Part shown: positions 36,482 through 47,595 of the stretch, in pieces
How positions within the stretch are numbered: the first letter of the stretch is position 1
How the letters are laid out: every line of letters starts with the position of its first letter
Source: an uncultured Roseicyclus sp.
GTDB lineage: Bacteria > Pseudomonadota > Alphaproteobacteria > Rhodobacterales > Rhodobacteraceae
DNA length: 64,000 nucleotides
Assembly: GCA_947491935.1 (NCBI GenBank)
Contig: CANLLF010000001.1
Coordinates: 62,001 to 126,000 of the forward strand
Direction: 5' to 3'
The notes under the pieces: generated by a model
Told to the model about the DNA's origin: nothing
The model's input: the letters and a program-made list of their open reading frames with translations, nothing else
The model's database searches: none
Translations under genes and position numbers: made by a program

Positions 36482-37319
36482 GGCCCACCTCTTTCGCCGT
36501 ATCGAGCCCGGCTTCCAGCTCTTTCATGATGCGGCCCAATTCGGCCGCCTCGACCTCGCGCAATTGGCGCAGCGCCTCGACCTCGGTGCGCAGCCCCTGA
36601 TCCAGCGTTTCGGCATCCAGCACCGCCCCGCTCTGGGCCAGCGACAGCTGCGCCGCCAGATCCTCGGCCCGCATCCGGGTCACCCGCAGATCGCGGCGCA
36701 GCTCAAGGATCCGCTTGTCGGGGTCCTGCCCGCTTTCCTCGCGCAATTCATCAGCCAGATCGCGCGCCGCGTCGCAGGCCAGCCGCGCCTCGTTGCGTTC
36801 GGCCCGGGCCCGCTCCACGCGCCGTTTCAGAACCGCGATGGTCTGCGCGGCCTCTTCGCCCCCGGCGGCCTCGGCCCGGGCGGCGTCCAGTTCCTCCTGC
36901 GCGGTCTTCAAGGCCACGCGCATCTCGTCCAGTTCCGCATTGCGCCCGGCCAGATCGGCCTCGGCCGCGCCGCGTTTGGCCTCGGCCTCGGCCAGCTTGC
37001 CTTCCAGCGCCGTCAGGGCCGTGGCATCGATACCCGGTGACGCATCGGCCCGGACTTCGGTCAGCTCGCGCTGAGCGTCGGCCAGGGCATCCTGGGTTTC
37101 GGCGAGTCGCGCCTCCAGCGCGTCCACGCGTTCCGTCATCTCGGCGGCGCGAGTTTCGGCCTCGGCCCGGGCTTCCTGCGCCTCGGCCAGGGTACCGTCC
37201 TCAGCGCCCGGCGCCTGTGGCGCACGCTGCGATCCAAGGCCCGCCGATATCCGATCCAGCGCCGCGGTCAGCCGCGCCTCAAGCTCGGTCAGTTTTTCGA
37301 ATTCGGCACTGTCACCCAT
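36474..37319 (-). CDS. Coiled-coil protein upstream of zapA
   Basis: A 281-residue, highly charged protein from ATG 37319, AGGGGG upstream. Almost the whole chain is heptad coiled coil rich in Ala, Glu, Arg and Leu. There is no signal peptide or membrane helix. The overlap with zapA is 8 bases. A division-linked structural partner of ZapA, functionally like ZapB, is a reasonable inference from position but there is no homology evidence that I can see. Confidence 0.7.
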   Translation of the reverse strand: MGDSAEFEKLTELEARLTAALDRISAGLGSQRAPQAPGAEDGTLAEAQEARAEAETRAAEMTERVDALEARLAETQDALADAQRELTEVRADASPGIDATALTALEGKLAEAEAKRGAAEADLAGRNAELDEMRVALKTAQEELDAARAEAAGGEEAAQTIAVLKRRVERARAERNEARLACDAARDLADELREESGQDPDKRILELRRDLRVTRMRAEDLAAQLSLAQSGAVLDAETLDQGLRTEVEALRQLREVEAAELGRIMKELEAGLDTAKEVGHA

Positions 37320-37624
37320 GACGGATTGCCCCCTCGTCATTCCGCATGGCGCGCATGCGGCTCGGTTTCCTTGCGTCGCCTCGGTCGGACCTCTCGCGGA
37401 TCTTGCGCTGCGACAAACACGCCCTGCCTCTGGCGCTTGGCTCCAAGGAGGGCCCAAAGCGCCGCGATTTGCAAGGTTTACCGCCGAAAATAACCTGAAA
37501 ACGGCACAAAACAGCCCTGATCGGGGCTGGCCACCGCTTGCACTTCACTTTTGCTTTGGTATCACCGCCCCAAAGGGGTGGCGAAACGCGCCCGCCCGAT
37601 GCTGCCACAAAGGATCTCCGCTTC
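37320..37624. promoter_or_regulatory. Divergent intergenic region between the coiled-coil/zapA unit and tkt
   Basis: No gene is seen in these 305 bases. They hold an inverted repeat CAGCCC (37512-37517) / GGGCTG (37524-37529) and a possible sigma-70 promoter for tkt: TTGCAC (37538-37543), a 16-base spacer, and TATCAC (37560-37565). No TGTTACCGCTAACA-type operator like those at the gap genes is present. Confidence 0.35.
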
Positions 37625-39640
37625 ATGGATATTGCCGCCCTCGCCGCCGCCAACCCCGACCATTGGGCGTGCGCCGCCTGCATTCGCACGCTGACGCTTG
37701 ATGCCGTGGCCGCAGCCAATTCCGGCCATTCGGGGATGCCGATGGGCATGGCGGATGTGGCGACGGTTCTGTTCGACAAGCATCTGAGCTTCGACGCCTC
37801 CGCGCCCGACTGGCCCAATCGCGACCGCTTCATCCTGTCGGCGGGCCACGGCTCCATGCTGCTCTATTCGCTGCTGCATCTGACGGGCTATGCCGACATG
37901 ACGCTGGAGCAGATCAAGAATTTCCGGCAATTGGGCTCGATCACCGCGGGCCACCCGGAATACGGCCACGCCAAGGGGATCGAGACAACGACAGGCCCGC
38001 TTGGCCAAGGCATCGCCAACGCCGTCGGCTTTGCCATGGCCGAGGCGCATCTGCGCGCCAAATGGGGCAAGAAGATCATCGATCACTACACCTATTGTAT
38101 CGCGGGCGATGGCTGCCTGATGGAGGGCATCAGCCAGGAGGCGATCGCGCTGGCTGGACGGCAGGAATTGAGCCACCTGATCGTGTTCTGGGACAACAAT
38201 AACATCACCATTGACGGTGAGGTGTCGATGTCGGACCGTACCGATCAGATGGCGCGGTTTGCGGCCTCCGGGTGGGACGTGTTCGACTGCGACGGCCACG
38301 ATCCGGCCGCCATTGATGCGGCGATCACGGAGGCCAAGGCCTCCACCGGTCCGGCGATGATCGCCTGCAAGACCCATATCGCCATCGGGTCGAGCGCCCA
38401 GGACACCGCCAAGGGCCACGGCGCGCTGACCGATGCCGATCTCGTCTCCGATACCAAGGCCGCCTATGGCTGGACCTACCCTGCCTTCACCATCCCCGCC
38501 GAGTTGAAGAGCTGGTGGGAAAGTGTGGGCGCCCGCGGCGTTGGCGCGCGCAAGGATTGGGAAGACCGGTTGGGCGCGCTGTCGGCCAACAAGCAAACCG
38601 AGTTCACCCGGACCTTTGCCGGGGAGGTGCCCCGGAAGCTCACCGCGACGATCAAGGCCCTGAAAAAGCAGATCTCGGAGGAGCGCCCCAAGGTTGCCAC
38701 GCGCAAGGCTTCGCAGATGGCGCTGGAGGTGATCAACGCCGTGATGCCCGAGACGCTGGGTGGGTCGGCCGACCTGACGGGCTCCAACCTCACCAAAACG
38801 GGTGATCTGGGCGTGTTCAGCCCCGAGGACCGCAAGGGTCGCCACATCCATTACGGCATCCGCGAGCACGCCATGGCGGCGGCGATGAACGGCATGGTGC
38901 TCCATGGCGGCGTGAAGCCCTATGGCGGCACGTTCTTTACCTTCACCGATTACGCGCGCCCGGCGATGCGGCTCTCGGCCCTGATGGGGATCGCACCGGT
39001 CTACGTGATGACCCATGACAGCATCGGCGTGGGTGAGGATGGCCCGACGCACCAGCCGGTCGAGCATCTGGCGATGCTGCGCGCCACGCCCAACATGAAC
39101 GTGTTCCGCCCCGCCGATGCTGTGGAGACGGCGGAGGCATGGGAGCTGGCGCTGAGTTCCACCAAGACGCCCTCCACCCTTGCCCTGTCACGCCAGGGCC
39201 TGCCGACGGTGCGGACCGAGCACAAGACCAAGAATCTCACCGCCCAGGGCGCGTATGTGCTGGCCGATGCCGAGGGCAAGCGGCAGGCGATCCTGATGGC
39301 CACGGGTTCCGAAGTGTCCATCGCGATGGCCGCGCGGGATCTGTTGCAGGCGGACGGGATCGGTACCCGCGTGGTTTCCATGCCGTGCTGGGAATTGTTC
39401 GAGGAGCAAGACGAGAGCTACCGCAAGCGGGTGCTTCCCGGCGGGCCGGTGCGTGTGGCCGTGGAGGCGGCGATCCGGTTCGGGTGGGATCGCTGGCTTT
39501 ATGGCGAGCGGGGCAAGCGCGAAAAGGGCGGCTTTGTCGGCATGCACGGCTTTGGTGGCTCCGCCCCGGCGGAGGAGCTTTACACCCATTTCGGGATCAC
39601 CGCCGAAGGGGTGGCCGACAAGGTGAAATCGCTGCTCTAA
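37625..39640 (+). CDS. tkt: Transketolase
   Basis: Transketolase moves two-carbon units in the pentose phosphate (or Calvin) pathway. The 671-residue product has the thiamine-diphosphate region ([13 protein letters not shown], then [10 protein letters not shown]), the histidine-rich N-terminal [16 protein letters not shown], and the pyrimidine-domain [22 protein letters not shown] 37625 ([13 protein letters not shown]) follows an AAAGGA site; the frame is open upstream but lacks one. Its stop overlaps a convergent gene. Confidence 0.96.
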   Translation: MDIAALAAANPDHWACAACIRTLTLDAVAAANSGHSGMPMGMADVATVLFDKHLSFDASAPDWPNRDRFILSAGHGSMLLYSLLHLTGYADMTLEQIKNFRQLGSITAGHPEYGHAKGIETTTGPLGQGIANAVGFAMAEAHLRAKWGKKIIDHYTYCIAGDGCLMEGISQEAIALAGRQELSHLIVFWDNNNITIDGEVSMSDRTDQMARFAASGWDVFDCDGHDPAAIDAAITEAKASTGPAMIACKTHIAIGSSAQDTAKGHGALTDADLVSDTKAAYGWTYPAFTIPAELKSWWESVGARGVGARKDWEDRLGALSANKQTEFTRTFAGEVPRKLTATIKALKKQISEERPKVATRKASQMALEVINAVMPETLGGSADLTGSNLTKTGDLGVFSPEDRKGRHIHYGIREHAMAAAMNGMVLHGGVKPYGGTFFTFTDYARPAMRLSALMGIAPVYVMTHDSIGVGEDGPTHQPVEHLAMLRATPNMNVFRPADAVETAEAWELALSSTKTPSTLALSRQGLPTVRTEHKTKNLTAQGAYVLADAEGKRQAILMATGSEVSIAMAARDLLQADGIGTRVVSMPCWELFEEQDESYRKRVLPGGPVRVAVEAAIRFGWDRWLYGERGKREKGGFVGMHGFGGSAPAEELYTHFGITAEGVADKVKSLL

Positions 39641-40575
39641 TCGGGTCCGTCCAATCCGGCGGGGTGCACCCGGGCCATCTCGAACATCGTGTCGAGAAGG
39701 CCCAGCATCCGGGGCACCTCATCGAATATCGGCGCGGCGGGGTCGCATCCGTCCGCGAGGTCTTCGGGGTTGCACCGAAACAGGCTCCTATCGAAGCCGG
39801 CGCTCCGCCGGGTTGCCCGACCCTGATTGGGACTGATTTCCATTTCGATATGCGGGCGGGTGTTTTCCCCATCCCCATCGAAGGCGACCGTGGCAATGTC
39901 GCAATAGGTCGAGCAGATCGCGCGCACGCGGTAGCCGTTCAGAAGCGGTTCTTTCGAGAGGACAGTAAACCGTCGCACTTGCCGCAACCCGGTGAGGTCG
40001 CCGGTGCTGAGCAACCAAAAATCATCGTTGTAGGAAAGCTGGTCTTCGGAAATGTAGTCCGACAGCGGCCCGAGGTGATGGTCGGATATCGCGAACCAGG
40101 TCTGGGCGTAAATCCGCATCCAACCCGTCACGCCGGGGCCCATCGCAGTCTCGCTGAGCGCATCGGCATCGATGAGGCCATAATGGGCCAACATCGCGTT
40201 ACAGCAGGCCCGGATTCGAAGCCGCGTCGCGCCCGAGAAAGATCGACGAACCGTCCCATCCTCGCGCCATTCAACATGATCTCGTGGAATCGCAAACCCG
40301 AGTCCAATCTGCGGAAATTGCTCCGTCAGCAGGTCATAGCTGGGGAAGTAATAAGTATAGGGCTCCAGCACGTAGGTCGTGTAACCCTCTGGAATTCGGC
40401 TGCAATCCGTCGTTTCGCAAAAGGCGTCCCATGCGGTGTTGTCGTGAACCGGCGGCTCTGATTGCACCTGTCGCAACAGCGCGGGGCGGTTTGTGGGCGG
40501 GAAGACGCCGCCCCAGAACACCGCCACAGCAAGGATAGCGAGGGCGGCCGCAATCCTATAATGCGCCAATCTCAT
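39637..40575 (-). CDS. Membrane-anchored hypothetical protein
   Basis: A 312-residue protein with an N-terminal hydrophobic segment ([18 protein letters not shown]) that may be a signal anchor. The rest is extracytoplasmic in character, with many aromatic residues and eight cysteines, including CETTDC, ACCNA and CSTYC, which suggests disulfide bonds. No domain recognised. Convergent with tkt with overlapping stops. Confidence 0.6.
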   Translation of the reverse strand: MRLAHYRIAAALAILAVAVFWGGVFPPTNRPALLRQVQSEPPVHDNTAWDAFCETTDCSRIPEGYTTYVLEPYTYYFPSYDLLTEQFPQIGLGFAIPRDHVEWREDGTVRRSFSGATRLRIRACCNAMLAHYGLIDADALSETAMGPGVTGWMRIYAQTWFAISDHHLGPLSDYISEDQLSYNDDFWLLSTGDLTGLRQVRRFTVLSKEPLLNGYRVRAICSTYCDIATVAFDGDGENTRPHIEMEISPNQGRATRRSAGFDRSLFRCNPEDLADGCDPAAPIFDEVPRMLGLLDTMFEMARVHPAGLDGPD

Positions 40576-40649
40576 CGGACCAAGTTACCGGAGATCTGTG
40601 GCCGCACTATGGCGCAGCGCGTGGGTCTTTCGCCGGACCATCGCGACGC

Positions 40650-41624
40650 TTAATGCGCCTCTTCTGCCTTGCCGCCGAGGCCGACGGCCCGCAGCAATGG
40701 GCCGAGGACCTTGGTGACAACCGGGATCAGGAGCAGGCCAAGCAGCAGCCCGCCAATCCCGTCGATCACGGCCTTCACCAGCCAGTTTCCAAAGCCGTTC
40801 TCACCCGCAAGATCGTGCGCGACATCGTGGATCCAATCCTCGGGCCCGTGCCATCCGATCTCGGCCACGGCATGCACGATGATGGAGCCGCCGACCCAGA
40901 GCATCGCGGCGGTGCCGACGATGGTCAGCACCTTGAGAAAGCCGGGCATGCCCCGCACGATCAATTCACCGATCTTCTGGGTGGTGTCCAACCGGCCATT
41001 GGCCGCCATGTGCAGCCCGACATCATCGGCCTTCACGATGATCGCCACCGCGCCGTAAACCAGCGCCGTGATCCCGATTGCGACAACGGCCAGGGCCGCG
41101 CCACGGAACCAGAGCGAATCCGTTTCCAACGCGGCCAGCGCGATGGTCATGATCTCGGCCGACAGGATGAAGTCGGTCTTGATCGCGCCCTTCACCTTCT
41201 GCTCTTCCAGATGAGCGCTGTCCTCGGCCGACATCTTCTTGGCGACCGCATCTTCCACGTCATGATGCTGGGGCGACAGCCAGTGCCAGACCTTCTCGGC
41301 GCCTTCGAAACATAAGTAAGCCCCGCCGAAGATCAGAAAGACCGGAATGAGCCAGGGCGCAAAGACGGACAGCAGCAGCGCCGCGGGTAGTAGGATCACC
41401 AGCTTGTTGAACACCGAGGCCCGCGCGATTTTCCACACGATGGGCAATTCACGTTTGGCCTCGAACCCATGGACGTATTTCGGCGTCACGGCGGCATCAT
41501 CGATCACCGCCCCCGCGGCTTTGGCTCCGGCCTTGGCGGCTTGCCCGATCACATCGTCGACCGACGCCGCCGCCACTTTTGCAATTGCCGCCACATCGTC
41601 CAGAAGGGCCAGAAGTCCGCTCAT
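40650..41624 (-). CDS. DUF808 family membrane protein
   Basis: A 324-residue multi-pass protein that begins MSGLLALLDDVAAIAKVAAAS and has DDAAVTPKYVHGF, both typical of DUF808 (E. coli YedI). Hydrophobic segments follow from residue 80 on. ATG 41624 has AGAGGA 8 bases upstream; the frame extends upstream without a ribosome site. Function unknown. Divergent from the first gap gene across a region with three operator-like palindromes. Confidence 0.85.
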   Translation of the reverse strand: MSGLLALLDDVAAIAKVAAASVDDVIGQAAKAGAKAAGAVIDDAAVTPKYVHGFEAKRELPIVWKIARASVFNKLVILLPAALLLSVFAPWLIPVFLIFGGAYLCFEGAEKVWHWLSPQHHDVEDAVAKKMSAEDSAHLEEQKVKGAIKTDFILSAEIMTIALAALETDSLWFRGAALAVVAIGITALVYGAVAIIVKADDVGLHMAANGRLDTTQKIGELIVRGMPGFLKVLTIVGTAAMLWVGGSIIVHAVAEIGWHGPEDWIHDVAHDLAGENGFGNWLVKAVIDGIGGLLLGLLLIPVVTKVLGPLLRAVGLGGKAEEAH

Positions 41625-41704
41625 GTAATGTCCTCTTCGTTCGCGCCTGATCCGCAACATACGTCAAAGCCCAACCGCGTCCACCCGTCGCAGGTTCCGC
41701 CGGG

Positions 41705-41749
41705 TGTTAGCGCAACCAAGCCATGTTTCCGCTACCGTTTCCGCTAACA
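41705..41749. promoter_or_regulatory. Three LacI-type operator-like palindromes upstream of the first gap
   Basis: TGTTAGCGCAACCA at 41705-41718, TGTTTCCGCTACCG at 41724-41737 and CGTTTCCGCTAACA at 41736-41749 are variants of one 14-base pattern. The same pattern is best preserved at 45167-45180. They end 86 bases before the gap ATG and 81 bases from the DUF808 gene. In Rhodobacter sphaeroides the LacI-type regulator CceR controls central carbon genes and is the natural candidate. Confidence 0.55.
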
Positions 41750-41835
41750 TATTCAAAACGCTTCGCTTTTGCCTTCACAGGCCTCGTCAGCTCGCCTATC
41801 CAACCCGCACGGGGCGAACGACAGGAGCGCGCGAT

Positions 41836-42840
41836 ATGACGATTACTCTCGGCATCAACGGATTTGGCCGGATCGGGCGCGCCACGCTGGCCCATATCGC
41901 GGAAAGCTCCCGTAACGATGTTGCCGTGGTCAAGATTAACGCGACCGGCCCAATCGAGACCAACGCCCACCTGCTGCGCTACGACAGCGTCCATGGCCGT
42001 TTCCCCGGCGAAGTTCGGGTTGAAGATGATAAGATGGATCTGGGCCGCGGGCCGATGAAGGTGTTTTCCACCTATGAGCCGGCGGAGCTGGATTGGGACG
42101 GATGCGATGTGGTGCTGGAATGCACGGGCAAGTTCAATGACGGTCGCAAAAGCGCCGTGCATCTGGACCGTGGGGCCAAGAAGGTTCTGATCTCCGCCCC
42201 CGCCACGAATGTGGATCGCACCATCGTTTACGGCGTGAACCACCGTGATCTGCGCGCAGAGGAACGGATGATTTCCAACGGGTCGTGTACGACCAATTGC
42301 CTGGCGCCGCTGGTGAAGGTCCTGAACCAGGCCATCGGGATCGAACGCGGCATCATGACGACGATCCATTCCTATACCGGCGATCAGCCCACGTTGGACC
42401 GCCGCCACAAGGACCTCTATCGCGCGCGAGCCGCCGCCATGGCGATGATCCCGACCTCAACCGGGGCGGCCAAGGCGCTGTCGGAGGTATTGCCGGAGAT
42501 GGAGGGGAAGCTGGATGGCACCGCCCTGCGTGTGCCGACGCCCAATGTCTCCGCCGTGGACCTGACATTTGAGGCCGCGCGTGATGTGAGTGTTGCCGAT
42601 GTGAACGAGGTGATGGCCGAGGCCGCCGCGGGCCATATGGGCGCGGTTCTGGCCTATGACCCGGAGCCCAAAGTCTCCATCGATTTCAACCACACGACGC
42701 AATCGAGCATCTTCGCGCCGGATCAGACCAAGGTTGTGGGCGGCCGCACGGTGCGGGTGCTGGCGTGGTATGACAACGAATGGGGTTTTTCGGCCCGGAT
42801 GGCCGATGTGGCCGGTGCGATGGGCCGCCTGCTGCACTGA
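41836..42840 (+). CDS. gap: Glyceraldehyde-3-phosphate dehydrogenase, probable NADP-type
   Basis: A 334-residue GAPDH with INGFGRIGR, catalytic SNGSCTTNCLAP and [11 protein letters not shown]. At the end of the second strand it reads VVKINATGP where NAD-dependent enzymes have an aspartate (VAINDLGP in the second copy). Loss of that aspartate is the hallmark of NADP-using, often gluconeogenic, GAPDH such as Bacillus subtilis GapB. AGGAG precedes ATG 41836. It is separate from the pgk operon and has its own operators. Confidence 0.95.
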   Translation: MTITLGINGFGRIGRATLAHIAESSRNDVAVVKINATGPIETNAHLLRYDSVHGRFPGEVRVEDDKMDLGRGPMKVFSTYEPAELDWDGCDVVLECTGKFNDGRKSAVHLDRGAKKVLISAPATNVDRTIVYGVNHRDLRAEERMISNGSCTTNCLAPLVKVLNQAIGIERGIMTTIHSYTGDQPTLDRRHKDLYRARAAAMAMIPTSTGAAKALSEVLPEMEGKLDGTALRVPTPNVSAVDLTFEAARDVSVADVNEVMAEAAAGHMGAVLAYDPEPKVSIDFNHTTQSSIFAPDQTKVVGGRTVRVLAWYDNEWGFSARMADVAGAMGRLLH

Positions 42841-42853
42841 CGCAAGTGCGGTT

Positions 42854-43267
42854 TTAGACCAGCGCCAACCCGTCCGTCATGCGGGCCTGATTGGGGGCGG
42901 GCATGAAATCGACATCGCTTGCGCGCCAGCGCCCGTCATCGGATTCAGCGAAGATATAGGCGGCCTCCAGCGCGGTGATTTCGGCACCGCGATCGTTGTA
43001 ATGCCGCCAGGTCACGAGGGCCTGCACCCGGCCATCGACCGGCTCGGAGGCGAAATGCAATTCCACGCGGGTTTCGCGAAAGCATTCCCGTTCGAGATTG
43101 GCCCGATAAACCCGCAACGCATTGACCACGTCGCGGTGATGTCGCGCCGCAATGGACCGCGTTCCGCAATGAACGACCAGCGGGGCCGCCAGCGTATCGG
43201 CGGCCACATCGAGATGCCCCCGTGTGAAAGCATCGGCAACGGAGTCCAGGAATTGATCCAGGGGCAT
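42854..43267 (-). CDS. NTF2-like (SnoaL-type) protein
   Basis: A 137-residue protein of the nuclear-transport-factor-2-like fold: DQFLDSVADAFTRGHLDVAAD at the start, HHRDVVNALRVYRANL, and strands such as VQALVTWRHYNDRG. This fold serves many enzymes and ligand-binding proteins. ATG 43267 gives the normal start; an upstream ATG at 43306 is possible. It ends 13 bases from the convergent gap gene. Substrate unknown. Confidence 0.6.
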   Translation of the reverse strand: MPLDQFLDSVADAFTRGHLDVAADTLAAPLVVHCGTRSIAARHHRDVVNALRVYRANLERECFRETRVELHFASEPVDGRVQALVTWRHYNDRGAEITALEAAYIFAESDDGRWRASDVDFMPAPNQARMTDGLALV

Positions 43268-43405
43268 GGCAAATTCCCAACCAGCAATTTTTGAATAGCT
43301 ATGCACTGCGCCCCAATTGACGTTCAGTCAACATAGAAAATCACCGGATTCCGCCGAATCCCGAAAGTGACGCGACGTCGCCCCGGCCTTCAAGCGGTAT
43401 TGGCT

Positions 43406-43419
43406 TCAAAGCGCTTTGA
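43406..43419. promoter_or_regulatory. Perfect 14-base palindrome between NTF2-like and oxygenase genes
   Basis: TCAAAGCGCTTTGA at 43406-43419 is a perfect palindrome in the 181-base gap that follows the oxygenase gene and precedes the NTF2-like gene on the minus strand. It is placed as an operator for the NTF2-like gene might be. No matching copy was noticed elsewhere in the window. Confidence 0.35.
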
Positions 43420-43448
43420 GGCAGGCGCCGAATTGGGGCCATTCGCGG

Positions 43449-44240
43449 CTAGGCCGATTCCGTGCCCAATCGGCCGTAAAATGTCATCCGAGCGCTTTCC
43501 GACAATTCCACACCCGGCTTCGAATTATAGGCCAGAACCGCGAGCATTCGCGTTCTGTCACTTTCATTGGGCGACACCCGGTGGATCGAATTGCGCCCCC
43601 GGAACAGAACCAGCGTGCCCGGCTCCATTTGCAAAACGTTTGGCGCGACCGCCCCGTCCAACAGCGCACGCACGCCGTCGTAATTCATCTCGCCCGCATC
43701 AGCATCGCGCAGGTCCCTGATATATTCAAATCGCCCCCCCGCCTCCGGCTTCTGAATCAGAAGGGTGATCGCGAAGGACGAATTGTCGAAATGCCAGCCC
43801 AATTCCTGCCCGCGTTCGGCGTAATGGATGTTTATCGAGGAGAGTGGATCCGCATAGGGGTGCAAGTCCGTCTCCCCCGTCGTGGCCTTCACGAAGCCCC
43901 GAAATTCCGGCGCATCGTAGAGCGTGCGCAGCGGCGAGGTTTGCGCGATCACATCGTCGCAGATGCAGCCTTTGGAGGAGACCACCTGCCGGTTCGCCGG
44001 ATGGTCGCCGGGCAGATCGGGATCAGGGGGCGTCAGGTAGACGGAATGGTCCTGCGCGCAGAAATAGGCCTGCGGATGACCGGCCTCCGCCTCATCTTGC
44101 ATCATGCGCAGGGCGTCGGGCCGGATGAAATCCGGCAGCACAAGAACACCATCCCGGGCCAGCGTGGCCTTGCAGTCTGCCCCGAAGGCCGGGTCGGACA
44201 GCGGAAACCGCTCAAGGTCGATGATCTCCGCAAGGTCCAT
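43449..44240 (-). CDS. 2-oxoglutarate/Fe(II) oxygenase related to the BesD family
   Basis: A 263-residue protein from ATG 44240 (GGGAG 8 bases upstream). The iron site is HFD in ELGWHFDNSSFAITLL with a distal histidine in NSIHRVSP, and the 2-oxoglutarate arginine follows in DRTRMLAVLAY. The QKPEAGGRFEYIRDLR and GTLVLFRGRNS stretches resemble the BesD group of free-amino-acid halogenases and hydroxylases. Halogenases have glycine in place of the aspartate; here the aspartate is kept, so hydroxylation is predicted. Substrate unknown. Confidence 0.78.
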   Translation of the reverse strand: MDLAEIIDLERFPLSDPAFGADCKATLARDGVLVLPDFIRPDALRMMQDEAEAGHPQAYFCAQDHSVYLTPPDPDLPGDHPANRQVVSSKGCICDDVIAQTSPLRTLYDAPEFRGFVKATTGETDLHPYADPLSSINIHYAERGQELGWHFDNSSFAITLLIQKPEAGGRFEYIRDLRDADAGEMNYDGVRALLDGAVAPNVLQMEPGTLVLFRGRNSIHRVSPNESDRTRMLAVLAYNSKPGVELSESARMTFYGRLGTESA

Positions 44241-44395
44241 GGGTGTGGCTCCCTTCTCCGTCCCCGCGCCATCCTTGCCCGGCGGCGCGCCATCGTGAAA
44301 GCTCAAATTACACATTAGACATCTGATTGCGCTTTACGCGGGCCGGGCCCCGCCGCACGCTGCGCCCTGCGTATCGCCAAAGAAAGGCCCGTTCC

Positions 44396-44881
44396 ATGAC
44401 CGACACCTACCTGATGAAATCAGCCGAGATTGCCGCCATGGACGGGCTCGGCAAGACGCATTTCCTGAATGACAACGCCAAACGCATCAACAAATCCCTG
44501 GGCGACGCGACCGGGCTGACGGGGCTTGGCATCCACATCATCGAGGTGGCGCCGGGTTTCGAAACCACCGAATACCACGTGCATCATTTCGAGGATGAGG
44601 CCGTCTATATCCTGTCCGGCACCGGGACAGCCACGATCGGCGACGAGGATCACCCGATCGGCCCCGGCGATTTCATCGGCTATCGCAAGGGCGGGCTGGC
44701 CCATACGATCGTGAATACCGGGGCGGACACCCTGCGCATCCTGGTCATGGGGGAGCGGCTGGCCCACGATGTCGGCGATTATCCCCGCAAGGGCCAGCGC
44801 ATCTACCGCAACGCGGGCCTGCCGTGGGATCTTGCCCCGCATGAGGCCATCGCCCACCCCCAGGCGGGCGCGAAGAAATAG
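44396..44881 (+). CDS. Cupin domain protein
   Basis: A 161-residue protein with one cupin barrel. Motif 1 is HVHHFEDEAVYILSGTGT with metal-ligand histidines and glutamate, and motif 2 is GDFIGYRKGGLAHTIVNTG. The C-terminal tail is YPRKGQRIYRNAGLPWD. ATG 44396 has AAAGG upstream. It is followed by the 47-residue gene and gap, an order I associate with other Rhodobacteraceae. No enzymatic role can be assigned. Confidence 0.8.
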   Translation: MTDTYLMKSAEIAAMDGLGKTHFLNDNAKRINKSLGDATGLTGLGIHIIEVAPGFETTEYHVHHFEDEAVYILSGTGTATIGDEDHPIGPGDFIGYRKGGLAHTIVNTGADTLRILVMGERLAHDVGDYPRKGQRIYRNAGLPWDLAPHEAIAHPQAGAKK

Positions 44882-44920
44882 CCTTCCGCACGACGCGCCC
44901 CCGTGGCAGGGTCCGCGCCG

Positions 44921-45064
44921 ATGACCAACACGCTGACCATCTGGATCGCCGTTATCGTGGCCGGGCTGCTGGCCGCGGACGCCGTGCTGTTCGATTGGTC
45001 CAATTCGCTGTTTCTGGGGCGCAAATTTGCCGATCTCCTGTGGTGGCTGGCCTTCTGGCGCTGA
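44921..45064 (+). CDS. 47-residue membrane protein upstream of gap
   Basis: A short gene, ATG 44921 to TGA 45064, for one transmembrane helix (TIWIAVIVAGLLAADAVLF) followed by WSNSLFLGRKFADLLWWLAF and a final arginine. The pattern of one helix plus a LGRKFADL and xxFWR end recurs in small proteins before gap in Rhodobacteraceae, from general knowledge. It is short enough to be missed in automatic calls. Function unknown. Confidence 0.65.
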   Translation: MTNTLTIWIAVIVAGLLAADAVLFDWSNSLFLGRKFADLLWWLAFWR

Positions 45065-45166
45065 TCCCGGCCCGGTCCGCCCCGCGCCCCGCTTGACCCG
45101 TGCCGCGTCTCGCCGCAGGCTGGCCAAACCGCTTTTCATGGGCGGACGCGCCCTGTAAAGAGCGCG

Positions 45167-45180
45167 TGTTACCGCTAACA
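45167..45180. promoter_or_regulatory. LacI-type operator upstream of the second gap
   Basis: TGTTACCGCTAACA, with TGTTA and TAACA arms around four central bases, ends 59 bases before the ATG of the gap-pgk-fba operon. It is the best copy of the pattern in the window. A CceR-like regulator is a candidate. Confidence 0.6.
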
Positions 45181-45239
45181 TCTGCCGCGGCCACCCGGCC
45201 CGGCCCCGCAATCGACCCGGGACAATCAGGAGGCACCAC

Positions 45240-46241
<1,002 letters not shown>

Positions 46242-46407
46242 GCCCCCATCGCGCCGGCATTGCAGATCTGAGTAAATGCGGATTTGACTAAAATTGTCGG
46301 CGCCCCTTTCATCTTGGCAAGAAAACTCCCGCCGGAGGCACACTTCTCTTTCGGCGGACCACGCGCATATGATTGACCGGGTGCGGCCCGAACGCAGGAG
46401 ACCGACC

Positions 46408-47595
46408 ATGAGCTGGAACACCCTCGATGACATGGATCTGGCGGGCAAGATCGTCCTCACACGGGTCGATATCAACGTGCCGGTCGAAGAGGGCCGCGTA
46501 ACCGATGCCACCCGCATCGACCGGATCGTGCCGACGATCAAGGACATCCTGGCCAGGGGCGGGATGCCGGTGATGCTGGCCCATTTCGGGCGGCCCAAGG
46601 GACAGGTTGTGCCCGAGATGTCGCTGCGCATCACCCTGCCCGCGCTGGAAACAGCGCTGGGGCAAAGCGTGGACTTCGTGGAGCGGCCCGACCGGGCGGC
46701 GTTGGAGGCCATGCCAAAGGGATCGGTTGTGCTGATCGAAAACACCCGGTTCTCGGCGATGGAAGAGGCCAATGATCCGCGCATGGCGCAGTTCCTTGCC
46801 TCGCTCGGCGATGTCTTTTGCAACGATGCCTTTTCCGCCGCCCACCGGGCCCATGCCTCCACCGAAGGCGTGGCCAAGCTGCTGCCATCCTGTGCGGGCC
46901 GGTTGATGGAGGCGGAATTGTGCGCGCTGGAGTCGGCCTTGGGCAACCCGGAGCGCCCGGTCATGGCGGTTGTGGGCGGTGCCAAGGTGTCGACCAAGCT
47001 CGATCTGCTCAGCAATCTGGTGGAGAAGGTCGATATCCTGGTGATCGGCGGCGGCATGGCCAACACCTTCCTCGCCGCCCAGGGCGTGGATGTGGGCAAA
47101 TCGCTTTGCGAACACGATCTGGCCGACACGGCCCGCGAGATCGCGGACAAGGCCGCCGCGCAGGGGTGTGAAATCCTCCTGCCTATCGACGTCGTGGTGG
47201 CGCGGGAGTTCAAGGCCGGCGCGCAGAGCGAGGTTGTGGCAACCGGCGCGGTGCCGGGCGACGCGATGATCCTGGATGCCGGGCCCGAAAGCACGGCCCA
47301 TATCGTGGGGGCGATGGGCCGCGCGAAAACGCTGATCTGGAATGGCCCCCTTGGGGCCTTCGAGATTGCGCCCTTCGATGCCGCCACCAATGCCGCGGCG
47401 CAGGCCGCGGCCGAGGCGACGCAAGCCGGGTCGCTGATCTCGGTGGCAGGCGGCGGCGACACGGTCGCGGCCCTGAACCAGGCGGGCGCGGCAGAGCACT
47501 TCACCTATGTCTCCACGGCGGGCGGCGCATTCCTGGAATGGATGGAGGGCAAGACCCTGCCCGGCGTTGCGGCGCTCATGGCCTCGACGGGTTAG
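46408..47595 (+). CDS. pgk: Phosphoglycerate kinase
   Basis: PGK interconverts 1,3-bisphosphoglycerate and 3-phosphoglycerate with ATP. The 395-residue product has the N-terminal RVDINVPVE motif, [25 protein letters not shown] and the nucleotide-binding GGGDTVAAL in the C-terminal domain. AGGAG lies 8 bases before ATG 46408. It is 166 bases after gap and 99 before fba. Confidence 0.97.
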   Translation: MSWNTLDDMDLAGKIVLTRVDINVPVEEGRVTDATRIDRIVPTIKDILARGGMPVMLAHFGRPKGQVVPEMSLRITLPALETALGQSVDFVERPDRAALEAMPKGSVVLIENTRFSAMEEANDPRMAQFLASLGDVFCNDAFSAAHRAHASTEGVAKLLPSCAGRLMEAELCALESALGNPERPVMAVVGGAKVSTKLDLLSNLVEKVDILVIGGGMANTFLAAQGVDVGKSLCEHDLADTAREIADKAAAQGCEILLPIDVVVAREFKAGAQSEVVATGAVPGDAMILDAGPESTAHIVGAMGRAKTLIWNGPLGAFEIAPFDAATNAAAQAAAEATQAGSLISVAGGGDTVAALNQAGAAEHFTYVSTAGGAFLEWMEGKTLPGVAALMASTG

